From the NCBI RefSeq assembly GCF_002443255.2, contig NW_019211454.1:20551037-20615036 (forward strand): DNA of 64,000 nucleotides. The letters run 5' to 3'. Positions 1-11,260 of this stretch are shown in pieces (position 1 is the stretch's first letter; each line of letters opens with the position of its first letter). This DNA is from Varroa destructor. Lineage: Eukaryota > Arthropoda > Arachnida > Mesostigmata > Varroidae. The notes beneath the pieces are model-generated. The model did no database searches, had not been told where the DNA came from, and saw only the letters and a list, made by a program, of their open reading frames with translations. The translations under genes and the position numbers were made by a program.

Positions 1-2560
1 ATTCGAAAGAAGTTTGAAAAACAAATATAGCACAAGATGTAAAGTACAGACGGCACCGCATACCTTATGCTGCCAACTTTATTTTTCAGGTCAGTCTTAA
101 TTTTCGCAAAGTCATTGCTAAACTGACCCATGTTCATTCGTGTTAGACTCCTAACGCATTTGATCTGTTACTCTGCTATGTCTTCGCTGTTCTCTCCCTA
201 CCGCGGCCCAGCGTGAGCGCGCTGAAAAACGCTCGTCAAGCCTTGTACGCTGAACTAGCTCAAGCTTTGCAAACCTTTCTGTCTTACGCGCTTCACTTTC
301 TTTCTTTAAAGCCGCAAATGACCTTCCAATAATTGATCATTAAGATTCGTGAATTTGCACATCATCTTTGCGTCCTTTTGCCTAACTACTTTCCGTAGTA
401 AACGTAGGAACAAGCTAGTGTATTAAATTTTTTGGAAGATATTTAGGCAGCTGGCTCGAATATCTTTCAAACCATGCAAAGTATGTAATAGATTAATTGG
501 GACCTCAAGATCTGAGGCTATGCACTTGTGATAGGAAGTGGTGCGTTTATGGAGCCTTGAGAGCCCTAGAAAAGGCAACGGCAAGCATGACGAAAAAGTT
601 GACCGTAAATTCTACTTCGAAAAGGACGCCATGTATGACAGTGAACAAACGAAAGGACTATAGTCTAGTGATTTTTCGAATTCCCAGGTGTCACCTGTAG
701 GGTAGAGTTCTAGATACCCCCTTAATCACCCAAAGCTCCATTACGGGTAGAAAGACGATATTATGACGTACTCTCCCTTACTGTTGACAGGTTTGAAAGC
801 ACTTTAGGAGCTTCTTATTAACTGTGTGTATGTGATATGTATAATCATGTCCATTTGGATTATAAATGGTTTGTTAGAAAATCGATGGTAGAACACGCCA
901 CGCCACATATCGCTCTCTTTAAAGTATTAAAGCAACCCAAATAAAGCACGCGTAAACCTGGAAAATACAAGAGCCAAAGCCATTCCTTGATTCTGTTTTC
1001 CTCGATCGAGGCCGTTCCTGATTGCAACATGTCGGTTAGCTTATGTGATGTCATCGCGTACCCACATTGTGTGCGATAGCCGTCCCACATGTCAGTCAAC
1101 AACTTTAGGGTGCGAGATATATCACAGTGTCGATTGATTGCTTTATCGGTAATATTTGGCGATAGCAAAGGCTCTTGAGATGCTTTGTGAGTATAAGCTT
1201 ACGCCCAAATCTATTCAGCATTGTCACTCATGTTAAGTTGGCTCCTCAGAGGTTCAACACTATTAGCCTGAAATTGTTTATAAATTGGAGGGCATCACAA
1301 ACTTATCTATGTCTAGCCTATGGCGACGGTTTTGCTGGTAATACTTACCCAGATTTTCTCTAAATTACACTACCAGATCCTCCATCCGCCATGGACTCAG
1401 TTCATCATATAGCTATGTTTTCCCTTTATGTCTTCGTTTCCGTTTTATAATGTGCGCTTTGGAGAATCCTATATTAAATTTCTTCGTGCAGTGTACTGTA
1501 TGGGGTCCTAAAGTATTAACGCTTCTTCATTGCTGTTCGACGTCTCAATTTCTGTTCCTAAAACGCTCGCGCCTGTAACGAGCTGTTCTTCTACTAAGGA
1601 CTTTCTGCCCAGTGTTTTTACGACTCCGCTGGGTCCCCACTTTCAAGAAATAAACATAATCGCTGCTCGATTGTTTTTAGCACCAAACAATGTCTTTTCC
1701 TTTCAACTCATTGTTTAATGACAACACTAAACAGCTTATAATCATAAATAACTAAATATTGATATAAATACATATTTGCCAAAGTCCATCCGCTGATGTT
1801 TTGTATAGGAGTTACTCAAAATTTTCGATAACTGCTCTGTGAACAATAGCATTTATCCGAAATTCTGAAACAGCTTAGGCAATCTAAGTAACCACTAATT
1901 CCCGCGACGACAAAGACAGCTCAGTTGGAGAGCTTTTGAAACAAGCGTTGAGATTGTACCGCTGAGCACGAAATCAACGTGCACCTCTCCCTGATGACGT
2001 ATCGCTTTTACCAAAAAAATTACAAGACGCTTTAACCTTTTTCGCACAGCTGTTTTTCGAACAATCTAGGCAAACGAATAACTGATAATAAGTAAACGAG
2101 TGTAATAATTTGAAGAAGATTCTCTCATTTTTTTAACCATGAAAAATATATCTTAATAAATCAACCTAAGGTAACCCCCATAGATATATATGTGTTCGTA
2201 CGGTAAACAAGTGCTTTTTTACTCGAATGTAAATCATGGTAGTATGAACAGTCAATTGATTTTTTCATTCTTGAACTTCGCGAAATTCTTCATACCATTG
2301 AGCCTAGCGAAAACGAGGTGTGTTGACCAATTAAAATCTGTGATGATGGAAGTTGATAATAACGATAAATAAACCTAAGGTTACCATCAGTGGGAAGCGT
2401 TCCCTAATCCTAAGCAACGTCAATAACGATAAGCAAACATAAACGATACAATAAAAAACAACATTTACGATATACTGTGTTTGCTTTTGCACATCTTAAC
2501 AACAGAAAGGGTCTGTCTTCAGTCGCAGGGGACATTGATCGAAACGCCGTTTTTCAGTAA
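1..2560. other. Unassigned AT-rich DNA
   Basis: No exon could be supported here on either strand. The longest frame (860-1168, minus, 102 codons) has no recognisable family features and no flanking splice logic. The stretch may be intergenic or may be intron of a gene to the left of the window. Confidence 0.4.
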
Positions 2561-2579
2561 CGAAGAAACAAAAGTAATC

Positions 2580-3068
2580 AATGAATGAGAATCACAATAT
2601 CGAATCACTGGAAGTTGCCGCTTTATGGCGGCGTTGGTTGTGGTGGCGGGAAAGGCTACACGGTGACGTCACTTCCGGATCTTTTTCAGCTTCAGCGGGA
2701 CTCTACCTGTTACCGCTTGTTATCGTAGTGGCAGTGCTGCAGTGTTTAGCACGGCTAAAGTAAAGCAACAAGTCGCCATATCACATCGGTATGCTTTGAC
2801 TTTGTGGAAAACAAGATTACGTGTTTGACGAGAGTGTGCGTTTTTGCGAACGCGAATGAGGTGATAAGGATGATAGTAAAACATATTTAATTATTTCGTC
2901 AAAGAAAATCGACTCTCATTATTATTATTATTCTTATCGCCACATGCAACCTGGACGCCTGTTTTCTATAAAATCGCGTAAATACAAGTAATCTTCGCAT
3001 TAGTTGTTTCAATTCAGCCTATACCGCTGCTGCTCCGTGCGTGTTTGCACGCGTCATAGCATGAGAAT
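2580..3068 (+). promoter_or_regulatory. Promoter-like island with CRE and ETS-type sites
   Basis: This short region is richer in GC and CpG than its surroundings. It contains a perfect CRE palindrome TGACGTCA (2664-2671), which runs directly into ACTTCCGGA, an ETS-type site (2671-2679). This pair is typical of promoters of broadly expressed animal genes. It lies about 400 bases upstream of a possible first coding exon at 3069. Direction and target gene are inferred; it could equally serve a leftward gene beyond the window. A 60-codon frame at 2581-2763 overlaps it and is probably chance. Confidence 0.35.
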
Positions 3069-3089
3069 ATGGCCCTCGGAGTTGATGAA
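3069..3089 (+). CDS. Possible first coding exon (MALGVDE)
   Basis: An ATG with A at -3 and G at +4 opens a seven-codon frame. It ends directly at GTAAGC, a good splice donor, and lies just downstream of the CRE/ETS promoter-like island. No following plus-strand exon was identified, so the product is unknown. A short frame ending at a donor can occur by chance, so this is only a suggestion. Confidence 0.15.
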
Positions 3090-4827
3090 GTAAGCGAAGC
3101 AACCTTTACGTTACGATGTTTACATGTTTTTTTGAAGGTATTATTTTCCATTTTTTCTTACTCATTGTTTACTTCTTATATATGGTTAAAAGCGCTCTTT
3201 CTGCTCGCTCGGCGTGATATAACGGTAGTGTGCTAGAATCACTTTTTCCACAGAGTTGTTACCAGTGTATATCATCATAAATCAGAGATTGAAATATATG
3301 GCTCCAAGAAAGAAGGCAAAACCCAGGATCCAACTAAAGTTATACTTTGCGTTTGATGGAACTGCGAGGGCTTAATTCATTGGGAATTGCTTCCCACGAA
3401 CAGTACAGTTAATCGACATTATTTGGTTCAGTAGCATCAAGTCAACCATACTATTCAACACAAAAAAACCCAGACGCAACCACGTCATCCTGCTTTATGG
3501 CAGCAAGACAAAAATGGTCAAAGCTGTTCTCCTGAATTTCAAATAGTGAGATTTTGTTGCACCCTCAATACTTTCTGAAGTTTGCACCGACGTTTCGACC
3601 CCTTTTCCATCCGCTATGCAGTAACCTCCATAACTTTACCCTCAATTCCTATCAACTAAAACCGTAGTTGGAAAGAGTTTTTCGAGATGAAGGTCGCTAC
3701 CCTCTGATGAAACAGCGTACATCACTCGTTAGGAAGATGAAAGTTGTGCGCAGTGACAAACAATACACAAAATAATGATTTTATATCATAGGAATAAAAA
3801 ATGTAACGCTTTCTACTGTGTAAAAAGGCGCAATAATTGCTTGCAACCTAATGGATTGTTCAGACCACCATATCATCGCGTCACTTGCGGTCTATTGCTT
3901 TTTATCACGTGCTATACACTTTACACGTCAAGTTTCCACGAATCCAATGGACCCCCACATGCTTAAGATGTACCTTGTGCCAGATACCATTAGGCACAGC
4001 GTTTCCCGGCGCACTCGATAAAAAACCTGGCGTGGTGACGAAAATACACTGTTACATTGTGAGTTTGTTTGTAAATGTTTTTTTAACACAATATAATGAA
4101 CTGTAACGATCTGGTATTTCTGAGTACGTATTGTATAAAAATATAATCATAGTATAGAGTTATGTATGTATTTATTTGCAAGTCATTGTAGCTACCTAAT
4201 AAAGGTAATCAAAATTATATGTGTAATTGTGCCTCAGCCTCAATGGTAAACCATGCGAAATGGACTGGGGTTCAGCATGGTGCCAAGCTGTGGAAAGGGC
4301 GAGAGGATTCAACCAATTAGTAGGTACTACAAAGGTTACAAATTATTACTACTATCATTATTAGGAAAACGTTTTCTCAATAGGGTCACTTCTTATTTAA
4401 CATTTCTTCTTATTTTATGTGTTTGCACATTTTTTTTGAGTTTCTTTTATCGTGTAATTTCAATCACATTTATCTTTATATAGAAGATTTCCGTTGTAGC
4501 GAGTGTATTGATTACCAGAGTACGAACCAAATATTTTATTGATGTTAGTTTTACCTGTTTCTCGGGTATTGCATTCTATTTTCCATTGTTATGACAAAAA
4601 AGCCTATTGTTGTGTCCATCGACCTGCCAGTTTAAGTAAACCAAGCTGCCGTGGTTGCAAGAAAGGGACCTCACTTGTTCTCGAGTTTAGTAAGCGAACA
4701 TGCAAACAACGAGAAACACTTAGCAGGATCTAATTTAAGTAGCAATACATAAAAACATAACATGCACAGGCTAAGAATATATTAACAAGTAAAAATTGTC
4801 TATGTAATTATAAATACGACATTCTAT

Positions 4828-4833
4828 TTTATT
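4828..4833 (-). terminator. Poly(A) signal AATAAA for the NRBF2-like gene
   Basis: AATAAA on the minus strand lies about 125 bases beyond the NRBF2-like stop codon at 4956. The spacing suits a short 3' UTR. Confidence 0.45.
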
Positions 4834-4955
4834 AGCTTATATATGAAATTATTTAACATATCTCCAGCCTTCACATTATGCATTGGTTATGTTAGCGTTA
4901 GCAGCGTTGTCAAACAGCGTCTAATAAACCCTTCTCACTAATTTACATTTTGATA

Positions 4956-5216
4956 CTAACTAAAAAGCGACGTTGTAGATGTGGAGAAGCCCTCGAAAGT
5001 TGGTCTCTCAAGGGGAGGTAGTTCAGGTAGGGATTGGTCCGCCCTGTCATCCGGACCTGATGTCGGGGCCTTTTCTAGCAAACGCAATTTTGCTCGCAAT
5101 ATTTCGACCTCGTTCTCCAGCTGTTTGTTACGTTGTTGAAGCTTATCATAGCTTTCCGCCATTGAATCAAAAACCCTCCGAATTTCAAAGTTATTCGTTC
5201 TGAGTTCTTCTATCAC
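4956..5216 (-). CDS. NRBF2: NRBF2-like exon 4 (coiled coil and stop)
   Basis: The acceptor is AACTTGCAG|GTG at phase 0, and the frame runs to a stop at 4956. It encodes the leucine-heptad coiled coil (YDKLQQRNKQLENEVEILRA) and a Pro-rich C-terminal tail ending in a Ser/Thr-rich run. Confidence 0.85.
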   Translation of the reverse strand: MIEELRTNNFEIRRVFDSMAESYDKLQQRNKQLENEVEILRAKLRLLEKAPTSGPDDRADQSLPELPPLERPTFEGFSTSTTSLFS

Positions 5217-8200
5217 CTGCAAGTTACGCATATTATTAAGAAATGTTCATCATTTCCACAGTGGCCTTATAGAAGCAACATGGCTTACAGCTATCTGACC
5301 TGTTACTAAAATTATCTGTGTCAATCTGGTGCTCTGCATTCCTAAAATAATCGACATAAACTGATTAATTTGATATAACCAGTATACTTCCATCCTAGAA
5401 TGTACTGCCATGTATATACCTCAAAATGCCCAGTTCTAATTCGAACTCCTTTTTACACCATCTGTCTCAGATCAAATCCCACAGATCTGTGTAATCTATC
5501 TACTTAATATACCACTAAAAGGTTATCCATCGGTCTATTTGTCCTTCCGTCTGTGTTTCTCAGACCCAAATCGGCCTCGTAAGATATTAAGGTCACTAGA
5601 GTATCATTTTGGATGAGCTCCACAAGGAAAATAGCTGAATTGTTAAAGGCTCTTTCCGGAAAGAAGTCTCATCATTGTATAGAACGTAATGTTAATTTGA
5701 GCATGCTCATCATATAAAGTGATTCACTTCGCAACCTTTGATTATTTTGTAAAATGTGTGTATTGAATAATTCTTTGTTTTTCAAGATCTACAAAAAGAA
5801 TGTAATATTGTATGAGATGGGTAATTTTCGATCCTCCCTGTGTTACGAATGACAGGGAAACGGTGGCATTCGCCAAAATGATTGATAATTGATAAAATAC
5901 GACTCACCGTATTTTATTTTTATTTGTTTTTCTATGCAGTTTATTTTTTTCTGTATACAAATCTTAGTTTAAATTTGATTCATTTACGATACGGTTGATG
6001 CATTTAGAACTATGGTTTACATTTTTCAATTAAATTAATGTTTTGCTTCGAGTAAGATAATGCGGTCACGGGGACAACGTAAATGGAACAACGCGAGGAG
6101 CGGAATAATTGCAACAATATGAATGTTGCTAATAGATAGCCAGCAAAATAAAGTTGTAATAAAAATAAATTGGAATTGGTATTGGAACTGGTACTTCAGA
6201 AGAATTCGAAACGGGTAACATAGATCTGTAACCGGATTATCGTTTATGTTAGGCTAAGCGTGACCCGAACCAAATTTGCAAACGGAGTACGGGCTAAACA
6301 GAGCAAAGTTATTGCTAGAAAATAATATTGTACGCTATAATTTATTTAAGGCTGAACGTAAACAAAGTCAAATCAGTTAAACCATAACTAAAACAAGCCC
6401 GTGGATATGTCTAGTCTACTTATATATTTACTATGTAACTAAAATTGTGTGTTCATTTGTCTACCTGTCCAACCCAACTTGGATTACGATGATTTTCGCT
6501 GGGTACCTAAAGTTTCATCCGGCGAACAGCTGCGTGAAAAATGGAGCCAATCGGATTCATGTATTTATGTCAGGTGAGGTCCCACATAAACCAATCAGAT
6601 GATTAAATCAACCTTCAAACAGGTACGAGACAAACCCGTGCATCTGTCTGTGCGTGAAGCGAGTTTGTCCAACTTTGGTGTAGTTTGTCTTGATTGGTAG
6701 TAGAAAATGGCTGGCCGCTAATTTTATACTAAAGGAGTCAACTCCAATGATTCTCTTAATCTTGCGATAAAATCTCTCCACTTGGTCGGAAAAGCGTCTC
6801 CTAAGTTCCTATACCGAAGAGAGATTGGCAAAATGGTTTACGAACACGAGTATCCCACTATGCTTTTGGTATCACAAGATAGATCATATCATATTGTGCG
6901 GATGAATTATTCTGAGTTTACTTGATGTACCAGATAGCTGGTACAGGTAAACGTTGTCGGCGACCAAGCGTTTGAATACATACTTGTGACACGTTATGCT
7001 TTTTGCCTGAACTGCCTGTAACTGGAAGAGGATAACCAAGGAAAAAGGGTAATAGAAAATGGGTTATCAGGCAGTATGGCCACCGGCGCGCCAAATTTCA
7101 AATCAATCAAGCTCGAGCACTCAAAAACGTATAGCGAACAGGAGGTGAAACTCGCAGGTTGAGCTAAACTAAGAAAGATGGCTAGCTATCATTGTTACAA
7201 GGAAACTTAAGAAAATCGTGCAGTAATGCCATTAAGCATGATTAGAACGAAAGGCTCTTTGGAAATAAGGCGTGTTAGAAATTGCATAATACCATATGAA
7301 TTGCTTTTTGTCAAAAAAACTTCGACAGCAGAAATGTTTTTAATTTGTATTATTTGAAATCCCTACTTTAGGTCCGAAAAAAAAATCGTCTACAAGTATA
7401 AAAGTATCTAAAATGGGAAATAAGCGAGTATTGAGAAAATAATGGAACTTTACTGACCTGTCCATTCTCTAGTAGATTACTTGTGCTGCCGTTTATAGAT
7501 TCATTGCTTTTAGAAATAGTTTTGTATATCTGTAACAGCAACTCATCATTACGATCGGTTATGGAGTGGAGCTGTTTAGTGAAGCTTTCCCGGAAATCTT
7601 GCGGCTTGAATCGGGTAGATGTACCAACACTGTCTGCGCAGTCTGGTAAAGCCATTTCCGCCAGTTCGATCGTATCTGCTGTATTCCTATGAGACAGGAA
7701 AAGCAAACGTTTTCCTTGATGTTTAAATTGTTAACCTTACGCTTAACAAGAAGGGTACTTGTACAACTTAAATTGACCTTGATATCAACACAGTACGACA
7801 CAGTAAGCCAGGTAGAGATTACCGTAATTACGTTACCAAAACCAGAAAGCTGCATATGAGCGAGCTTACTCTCAACTCTTTCCGGAAACATAAAACGGAA
7901 CAACTTTCATTATATACGCAAACGGCGTCATAAATATAATGTAGCATAGTTCCGGTTTTATTTGGGCAATTCTTAGTTATGAAAAAAAATCATGACCATA
8001 TGTGGATCTGTACGTACTGGCTAGGCGTCAACGCAGACCAAAATGTATTTAAATTACCTTGTGCTGCAATGAAATACACATGTCGTTTTATAGTACTTCG
8101 TTGCACATTATTCGAAAATAATTATAATAAAAAGAAATAACTGATGTTTATTCTTATATTTCGTCACTCTCTCTGGTTTTTCTGTTCAGCGCATAGACAG

Positions 8201-9426
8201 TTTGCGAGGACTATAGATTTTGATTTTGACCTGATGTATAAAATCGACGTATGCCTCGTTTGCTGATTTCGTTGTAACTCCTGTTTGTAGCACACCACCT
8301 GCTTTTGACGATTGTGAAAAGCGATTTGCAGCTGGAGAGATTCTTGAACAGTTGGATCATTTGATAACGCACGAGCCTGAAACATAAAATACAATACGAT
8401 CTGAGCCCATAATATCTTACAAATTTTAAAACAAAAAACTAACTACGATTTATTAATAACAATCATAATCATAGTCTTTTTTAGAAATCCTAGTGCAATC
8501 ATGATGTACCGAAAAACTGCTAGAAAGTGTTTAAATACACGTTAAATTCAATATAGACTAATTTGTAGTGTGCGAATATTTTATGTGCAGTGTAACGCCA
8601 TAAACCAAAACTGAAAACGTAAGAAGGCTTGTGAAGATTTAAAGCCGTTTGCATCAAATTACGGTTGTTAAAAAAATGTTAACAAAAACCTTGTTTAAAA
8701 TGCTCGATAAACACTTTATTTAGTCAAACACGTAGATGGACTGACACAAAAACTAAGGAGGCAGATCTTGGTAAAAACTAAGTAAACTGTTTAAGTTCTC
8801 TTTACGTTTACTGAAATCGGTTCAGTGTTTCTCGTTATAGATTGGAGCTATTTTTTGTTTGGCTTATGAAGCCATTTATTTCTGCCGCCAGCAGGTCTCT
8901 TCATCAGGCAGAAGAGTTTGACTCAATGCAGTTGACTACTGCGGTAACGGTCATGTGTTTCCGGGAAAGTAAGTTAACGAACATTGTTAGTTACGGGGCC
9001 ATTTTAATTAAACCGAAGAAAGCGTAAGTAAAAAATATTGTAACGAATAAATCCTATTTCTATGTTCTAAGCATACAAGCACAAAGGAGTATAGCATGCA
9101 CTACCCATTTTATTCAAAGTGGAAATTTTGATCCATGGCCAGTTGAACAGTTTAACGTTCAACAAATATTGAACAACCTCAGTCATTTGCCTGACAAGCT
9201 ATTTACTGCTCATTTCTGAAAAGCCAGTCATCTTCACCACATAGTTTTTGTTCTAGCACCTAACTTACATTGAATTATCAATGAAGTTCACCTTTTCCAG
9301 ATGTAAGGTTGCTTCTTCGTGTGCCACTATGGCTTCTTCGAAGCGTAAAGCTTTAAGCAATCGATCTGCACGACGCCTCTCGCGATGAGCTAGTTCGATT
9401 TGTAGCTCCTCATGTTGGTCCATCAT
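4956..9426 (-). CDS. NRBF2: NRBF2 homologue (autophagy PI3K complex I cofactor), 4 exons, 256 aa
   Basis: Exons are 9426-9292, 8376-8231, 7686-7458 and 5216-4956. All acceptors end in AG, all donors begin GT, and phases join without a break. NRBF2 is known as the MIT-domain subunit that dimerises PI3KC3 complex I (ATG14-BECN1-VPS34-VPS15) at autophagy initiation sites. Seen here: an N-terminal MIT-type helical hairpin (about residues 8-85) with the RRADRLL and FEEAI pattern of the family. A divergent middle follows, then a heptad-rich coiled coil (about 171-222), then a Pro-rich tail with LPELPPLERP that resembles the NRBF2 C-terminus. Length is close to the human protein (287 aa). Start: tandem ATGs at 9426 and 9423; the second has A at -3 and G at +4. 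A non-coding first exon upstream is possible. Function is inferred from family. Confidence 0.85.
7458..7686 (-). CDS. NRBF2: NRBF2-like exon 3 (variable middle region)
   Basis: The acceptor follows a pyrimidine-rich tract (TTTTCCTGTCTCATAG) and the donor is CAG|GTCAGT. It encodes an acidic, Ser-rich linker with a predicted helix (FTKQLHSITDRNDELLLQIY). Sequence similarity to known NRBF2 is weak here, as is usual for the family's middle part. Support comes from phase and position. Confidence 0.75.
8231..8376 (-). CDS. NRBF2: NRBF2-like exon 2 (rest of MIT domain)
   Basis: The acceptor is TTTATGTTTCAG|GCT at phase 0. It encodes LSNDPTVQESLQLQ and the basic helix that follows, aligned with the second half of the NRBF2 MIT domain. 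The donor CAG|GTCAAA leaves two bases, and these match the one-base start of exon 3. Confidence 0.82.
9292..9426 (-). CDS. NRBF2: NRBF2-like exon 1 (start, MIT helix 1)
   Basis: This exon encodes residues 1-45, including LAHRERRRADRLLKALRFEE, the first MIT helices. The donor is AAG|GTGAAC at phase 0. A stronger-looking GTAAGT at 9268 lies 24 bases further on, but it would give the wrong phase for exon 2 and break the family alignment, so I rejected it. Confidence 0.85.
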
Positions 9427-9740
9427 ATGCACATGACTAACAGCAGCAAACACACAGTATCGCTGCACTCCATTAAACGATGTTATTTAATAGAAAAATT
9501 ATGTTTCTTTATTTAATCATACCTGTTGTATAGTATAGATCATTGACGGGGCTTGAGCCGAAATCCGATAGGACTAAAATTAAATAGAATATTTAGAACG
9601 AGGAGCCTCTATCTGGTTAATCTCTGAAATAGAGTTCAACATATTACATTAAGAGAAGAAAAATAAAAGGGAACGTGACATTAAAAGAAGAAGTCGCTGT
9701 ACGCGAACAGTTCAGAATATACATTTTTGGAAAGGAAACA

Positions 9741-10195
9741 TTTAATCGTATTTCAAAAAAGAACGAATCGTACCTCAGGCCACCATACCTCCGCACGATA
9801 TATCATCAATGACACCGGCCAAAGCTTGCTTAACCTGTTAAGTAAGGCCCAAAACGGCAGAATCAACAACCTGCAGCCTTCGAGAGGGGTTTCGCCCGCC
9901 AAGCTCACCTAAGCCTGGCTCGGATGTAACGGAGGGGTGTCTTTGAAACAAACGACTTACCCTTATCGTAGGTCGTGCTATTCAGAAAACAAGAGTTACA
10001 ACGCATAAATACGTAAGCCCAGTAGTGCAACACTCCCACTGCTGTAGACAGAAATTCGACGTCACATTTCTACCAATAGTAGAAAACAGCTGAGTACTTA
10101 AACAACCAGCTTAACATACCGACCGTGGAGAGGGAAGGAACAATGATGAAGTGATCAGTGCTTGGGAGAAGCCCACTGTGCGGGCCTGCCGCTAA
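9741..10195 (+). mobile_element. LINE (Jockey/R1/I-like) reverse transcriptase relic
   Basis: A plus-strand frame at 9741-9909 reads LIVFQK, then RYIINDTGQSLLNLL, then GRINNLQPS. These fit the start of the non-LTR reverse-transcriptase domain (typically a V-P-K motif, a RPI-x-LLDTxGKxLE stretch, then GxSxxQFGFR). Further on, YLNNQLNIPTVEREGT and SVLGRSPLCGP (10095-10190) resemble the later GVPQGSVLGPxLW region. At least one stop separates them, and the catalytic box is not visible. It is an old, inactive fragment just upstream of the NRBF2-like gene's 5' end and on the opposite strand. Confidence 0.55.
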
Positions 10196-10813
10196 CAGAA
10201 ACGTTTAGGTAGCCTAAAATGCTTATTCTAGTACCCTTTCACTGAAAAATAGTTATAAAAGGGCTATAGAAAAGCTACATTTATAAAATGGACGAACAGG
10301 AAAATGAAGGTTTAAAAACGTTACGATCATTGATATGTATAATCTGTTCGTTCACGGGCATCAGTGTTGTGTCACTAACTTGAACACTCCCATTGGATTC
10401 ATTCAATTTCTATAGATAACTGATATTCTAATTAGTCCCAGGATGTTGTTGTCGGCATCTAAATTTTCTCGAATAACTCGAACGCGACCGGGCCAGCGGA
10501 GATAACTTTAATATAAAATTGTATACCTATTTTTATACCCTTTGGGGTATCTATTCGTGCTAACATAGATGCAAGTTTTACCTTAAAAAAATCAGAGTAC
10601 TGCTATGAATAATATGAGTTTATCGGCGTTATATGAAAACTAACAATCATATACGGTTCCACGTGGCATCATATCCCCTGAGACATTTTTTGCTAATTGA
10701 AAATTCCTCATTGAACCATTTTTAATGCACTTCTTACTTTTATGATACATAGCGTGATGTTTATGATGAACTATGGGTGCGTAGTCCTGAGGCCGTAGTG
10801 CTTGAATAACGCT

Positions 10814-11260
10814 CTACAAATATAGTAGATAAACTATGGGCCGATCAAAGGCATGCTTGAACGTTGTCCTAAAACACCTTACGTGGTTCTCTCTAATTAC
10901 TACAACTAGATCTGTCTTTGTCACAACTATTTCTGGCAGTATCGATAATATATTACCAGATAAATGGATTGGAACTCGTGTGGCCAAGTGTAGCCAGTTG
11001 ACGAACTTAAAGGAAGAAACATGTGCCTTATGCATGTTCTTTAGAGCTCTCTCCAAATTTCTTCGTCGTGTTAATCTAACTTGCATATCTCGGGGTGTAA
11101 TTAAAAAAGCTTCATACGACCTAATAGGCAGCCTATGAGTACGAGACAATTCAATTAAAGCGTGACCGTCAGCCAGAAGCCATAAACTCCTGTAAAACAT
11201 ATGTCTTATCTTTCCTTTTTTATCGTCGTAATAGACGATACCGGCCCGAAAAAAACGCAT
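10814..11260 (-). CDS. Unrecognised 148-codon open frame
   Basis: An ATG-initiated minus-strand frame with a plus-strand frame of 100 codons inside it. It encodes a basic protein, about 20% Arg/Lys/His, with no recognised domain, signal peptide or membrane segment. Given the number of frames in the window, a stop-free run this long could occur by chance. It may be an old mobile-element fragment, since it sits 0.6 kb beyond the LINE relic. Confidence 0.12.
   Translation of the reverse strand: MRFFRAGIVYYDDKKGKIRHMFYRSLWLLADGHALIELSRTHRLPIRSYEAFLITPRDMQVRLTRRRNLERALKNMHKAHVSSFKFVNWLHLATRVPIHLSGNILSILPEIVVTKTDLVVVIRENHVRCFRTTFKHAFDRPIVYLLYL

Noticed and set aside
860..1168. 102-codon minus frame
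   Set aside because: No family features, AT-rich composition, no splice context; expected by chance.
9263..9268. Consensus donor GTAAGT after NRBF2-like exon 1
   Set aside because: It gives phase 2, while exon 2 begins at phase 0. The weaker AAG|GTGAAC restores the family alignment without a gap.
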